This document shows positions 4,474-6,076 of a stretch of 6,076 nt of DNA, in pieces. The translations under genes and the position numbers were made by a program. Source of the stretch: Kiritimatiellia bacterium. GTDB taxonomy: Bacteria > Verrucomicrobiota > Kiritimatiellia > RFP12 > UBA1067. Numbering within the stretch: the stretch's first letter is position 1; each line of letters begins with the position of its first letter. Location: positions 1 to 6,076 of the forward strand of contig JAQWAM010000092.1 in NCBI GenBank assembly GCA_028707675.1. Direction: 5' to 3'. A model generated the notes under the pieces. That model saw only the letters and a program-made list of their open reading frames with translations, was not told the DNA's origin and did not search any database.

Positions 4474-5262
4474 ATGAAGGTTTTAGTCGTCGGGGACATA
4501 GTCGGCAGCACGGGCAGGCGCGTCTTCAAAGAGGTGGTTTCGCGGTTGCGCGACGAGAACGTTGTGCAGGCGGTGGTCGTTAACGGCGAGAACGCGGCGG
4601 CGGGCAACGGTATCACGCTGACTCTGGCGGAAGAGCTGTTTAAGGCCGGCGCGGACGCGATCACTTTGGGCGACCATGCTTGGGGCCAGAGGGAGCTGGA
4701 GTCGACCATCTCCGGCGAAAAGCGGTTGTTGCGCCCGATCAACATGCCGCCGGGCACTCCGGGGCAGGGGTGCGTGACGGTGCAGACCGCGATCGGCTCT
4801 TTTGTGGCGGTGAATCTGATGGGGCGGGTCTTCATGAATCCTGCCGACTGCCCGTTCCGCGCCATGGACGCTCTGTTGGCGGCGTTGCCGCGCAACATTC
4901 CGGTGATCGTTGATTTTCATGCCGAGGCCACATCCGAGAAGATCGCGATGGGTCATTTTCTTGACGGGCGTGTGGCGGCGGTCTTCGGCACGCACACGCA
5001 TGTGCAGACCAGTGACGCCAGAATCCTGCCTAAAGGCACGGCATACATCACCGACATAGGCATGACGGGGCCGGCCCATTCGGTGATAGGGCGGGAGATC
5101 GCGCCGGTCCTCAAGCGCTTCACCACCGGCATCCCGGCCAAGTTCGAGATTGCCAAAGGCCCCGGGGTTTTAGAGGGGGCGGTTATCGATATTGACCGCC
5201 AGAGCGGCAAGGCGCTTTCGATAGCGCCATACCGTTACAGGGAAGACGATGTCCGCGCATAA
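4474..5262 (+). CDS. ymdB: YmdB-type metallophosphoesterase (2',3'-cyclic-nucleotide phosphodiesterase family)
   Basis: This 262-residue protein belongs to the TIGR00282 family; Bacillus YmdB is a dinuclear-metal phosphodiesterase active on cyclic nucleotides and affects biofilm and motility choices. Metal ligands are in their expected places: D8 (GDIVG), E39-N40 (NGEN), H68, H149 (DFHAEATSEK), H174 and H176 (GTHTH). Position 67, usually Asn in the GNH motif, is Asp here (GDHAW). The protein has no signal peptide and is cytosolic. It starts 22 nt after rny with GGTGA seven bases before the ATG. The rny-ymdB pair is also adjacent in Bacillus and other Firmicutes, which supports a joint role in RNA turnover or its nucleotide products. 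The family assignment is firm; the substrate in this organism is not known. Confidence 0.93.
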   Translation: MKVLVVGDIVGSTGRRVFKEVVSRLRDENVVQAVVVNGENAAAGNGITLTLAEELFKAGADAITLGDHAWGQRELESTISGEKRLLRPINMPPGTPGQGCVTVQTAIGSFVAVNLMGRVFMNPADCPFRAMDALLAALPRNIPVIVDFHAEATSEKIAMGHFLDGRVAAVFGTHTHVQTSDARILPKGTAYITDIGMTGPAHSVIGREIAPVLKRFTTGIPAKFEIAKGPGVLEGAVIDIDRQSGKALSIAPYRYREDDVRA

Positions 5263-5279
5263 CCTGAGGTTCGGCAGTC

Positions 5280-6076
5280 ATGGATGCCCATAGCACAAGG
5301 AAGATTTATTCGATCACCGAGCTGGCGCGGCTGATCAACCGGACGCTGGAGGACGGTGTCGGGCGCGTATGGGTGGAGGGGGAACTCTCCGGAGCCAGGG
5401 TAGCTGGGAATTACGGCTACACCTATTTTACGCTTAAGGACGCGCATGCGCAGCTTTCCGGCATCATGAACGCCCAGACGCGGCGGGCTTTGCCCCCTGG
5501 GCTCGCATTCGAAGACGGGGCCTTGGTGCGGATATACGGCGAGGTGACATTTTACGAGCCGGGCGGCAAGATTCAGTTAAGGGTTTTGCGGGTCGAGGCG
5601 GCCGGGGCGGGCGGGCTGATGCTGCGTTTCGAGGAACTGAAGCGCAAACTGCAGGCGGAGGGGTTATTCGACAGCGGACGTAAAAAGCCTTTGCCGAAAC
5701 TGCCGCAGCGCGTCGGGGTGGTCACCTCGCCGACCGGAGCCGTGATCCACGACATCATCACGGTGTTGGGGCGGCGTTTCCCGAATCTACAATTGCGCCT
5801 GTTCCCCGTCAGGGTGCAAGGCGCGGGCGCGGCGGACGAGATAGCTGCGGCTGTGCGGCATTTCAACCGCTGCAACGGGCCGGGCAGCGAGTGGCCTGCG
5901 GATGTGCTGATCGTGGGACGCGGCGGCGGCAGTCTGGAAGATCTGTGGGCTTTCAACGAGGAGCGCGTGGTGCGGGCAGTGGCGGATTCGGCGATACCGG
6001 TGATATCGGCGGTCGGACACGAGAGCGACGTGTCGCTGTGCGATCTCGCGGCGGACGTGCGCGCTCCGACCCCCTC
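5280..6076 (+). CDS. xseA: Exodeoxyribonuclease VII large subunit, N-terminal 265 residues
   Basis: XseA with several XseB subunits degrades single-stranded DNA to oligonucleotides in both directions and takes part in mismatch repair and lesion processing. The visible part has the N-terminal OB-fold DNA-binding domain (VWVEGELSGARV, then YTYFTLKDAHAQLSGIM). The nuclease domain begins near residue 125 (LFDSGRKKPLPKLPQRVGVV) and contains VTSPTGAVIHDI from 148, GRGGGSLEDLW from 213, VGHESDV with H247 and the start of ADVRAPTP. All these match the family (COG1570). The gene is cut by the window edge; the full protein is usually 400-450 residues. The ATG at 5280 is preceded by TGAGGT with 10 nt spacing, and only 17 nt separate it from ymdB, so it is probably in the same operon. 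The xseB gene, often next, would lie outside. Confidence 0.96.
   Translation, partial: MDAHSTRKIYSITELARLINRTLEDGVGRVWVEGELSGARVAGNYGYTYFTLKDAHAQLSGIMNAQTRRALPPGLAFEDGALVRIYGEVTFYEPGGKIQLRVLRVEAAGAGGLMLRFEELKRKLQAEGLFDSGRKKPLPKLPQRVGVVTSPTGAVIHDIITVLGRRFPNLQLRLFPVRVQGAGAADEIAAAVRHFNRCNGPGSEWPADVLIVGRGGGSLEDLWAFNEERVVRAVADSAIPVISAVGHESDVSLCDLAADVRAPTP

Overview
The window looks like GC-rich bacterial chromosome. It probably comes from the PVC group, and Kiritimatiellota/Lentisphaerae is my best guess. The guess rests on remnants of a formylglycine-generating-enzyme gene and of a sialidase-like (BNR) gene, both heavily expanded in the sulfatase-rich members of that group, together with dense intergenic families of short palindromic repeats. 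No rRNA or other marker is present to confirm it.

Positions 1-123 hold the last 40 codons of an unrecognised plus-strand gene. Positions 124-1426 hold no convincing intact gene. This stretch contains two palindromic intergenic repeats, two tiny overlapping ORFs of doubtful status, a cluster of four direct copies plus one inverted copy of a roughly 32-bp GC-rich repeat, a promoter-like tail on that cluster, and a broken sialidase-like gene fragment. After the fragment come a 12-bp tandem repeat and a possible terminator.

Positions 1427-2423 carry a minus-strand two-gene operon that is visibly AT-richer than its surroundings. It encodes a 116-residue protein with a TTG start, followed with a 20-nt overlap by an AbiEii/AbiGii-type nucleotidyltransferase. 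This is a probable toxin-antitoxin or defence module acquired horizontally. Upstream of it (2424-2873) are a decayed formylglycine-generating-enzyme fragment with an internal TGA, a second locus of the 32-bp repeat, and a second copy of the promoter-like tail.

From 2874 to the end runs a compact plus-strand group: rny (RNase Y, membrane-anchored endoribonuclease), ymdB (metallophosphoesterase of the 2',3'-cyclic-nucleotide type) and xseA (large subunit of exodeoxyribonuclease VII, cut by the window edge). Spacings are 22 and 17 nt, so they are probably co-transcribed. The repeat-borne promoter-like sequence at 2751-2779 is the best promoter candidate I can see for this operon.

The most interesting observation is that the same composite element occurs twice. 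It consists of GC-rich repeat units followed by a tail with TTGAA(A/T), 17 nt, TAATAT. One copy points into a dead gene and the other into the essential-type RNA-decay operon. This suggests a dispersed repeat that carries a portable promoter.
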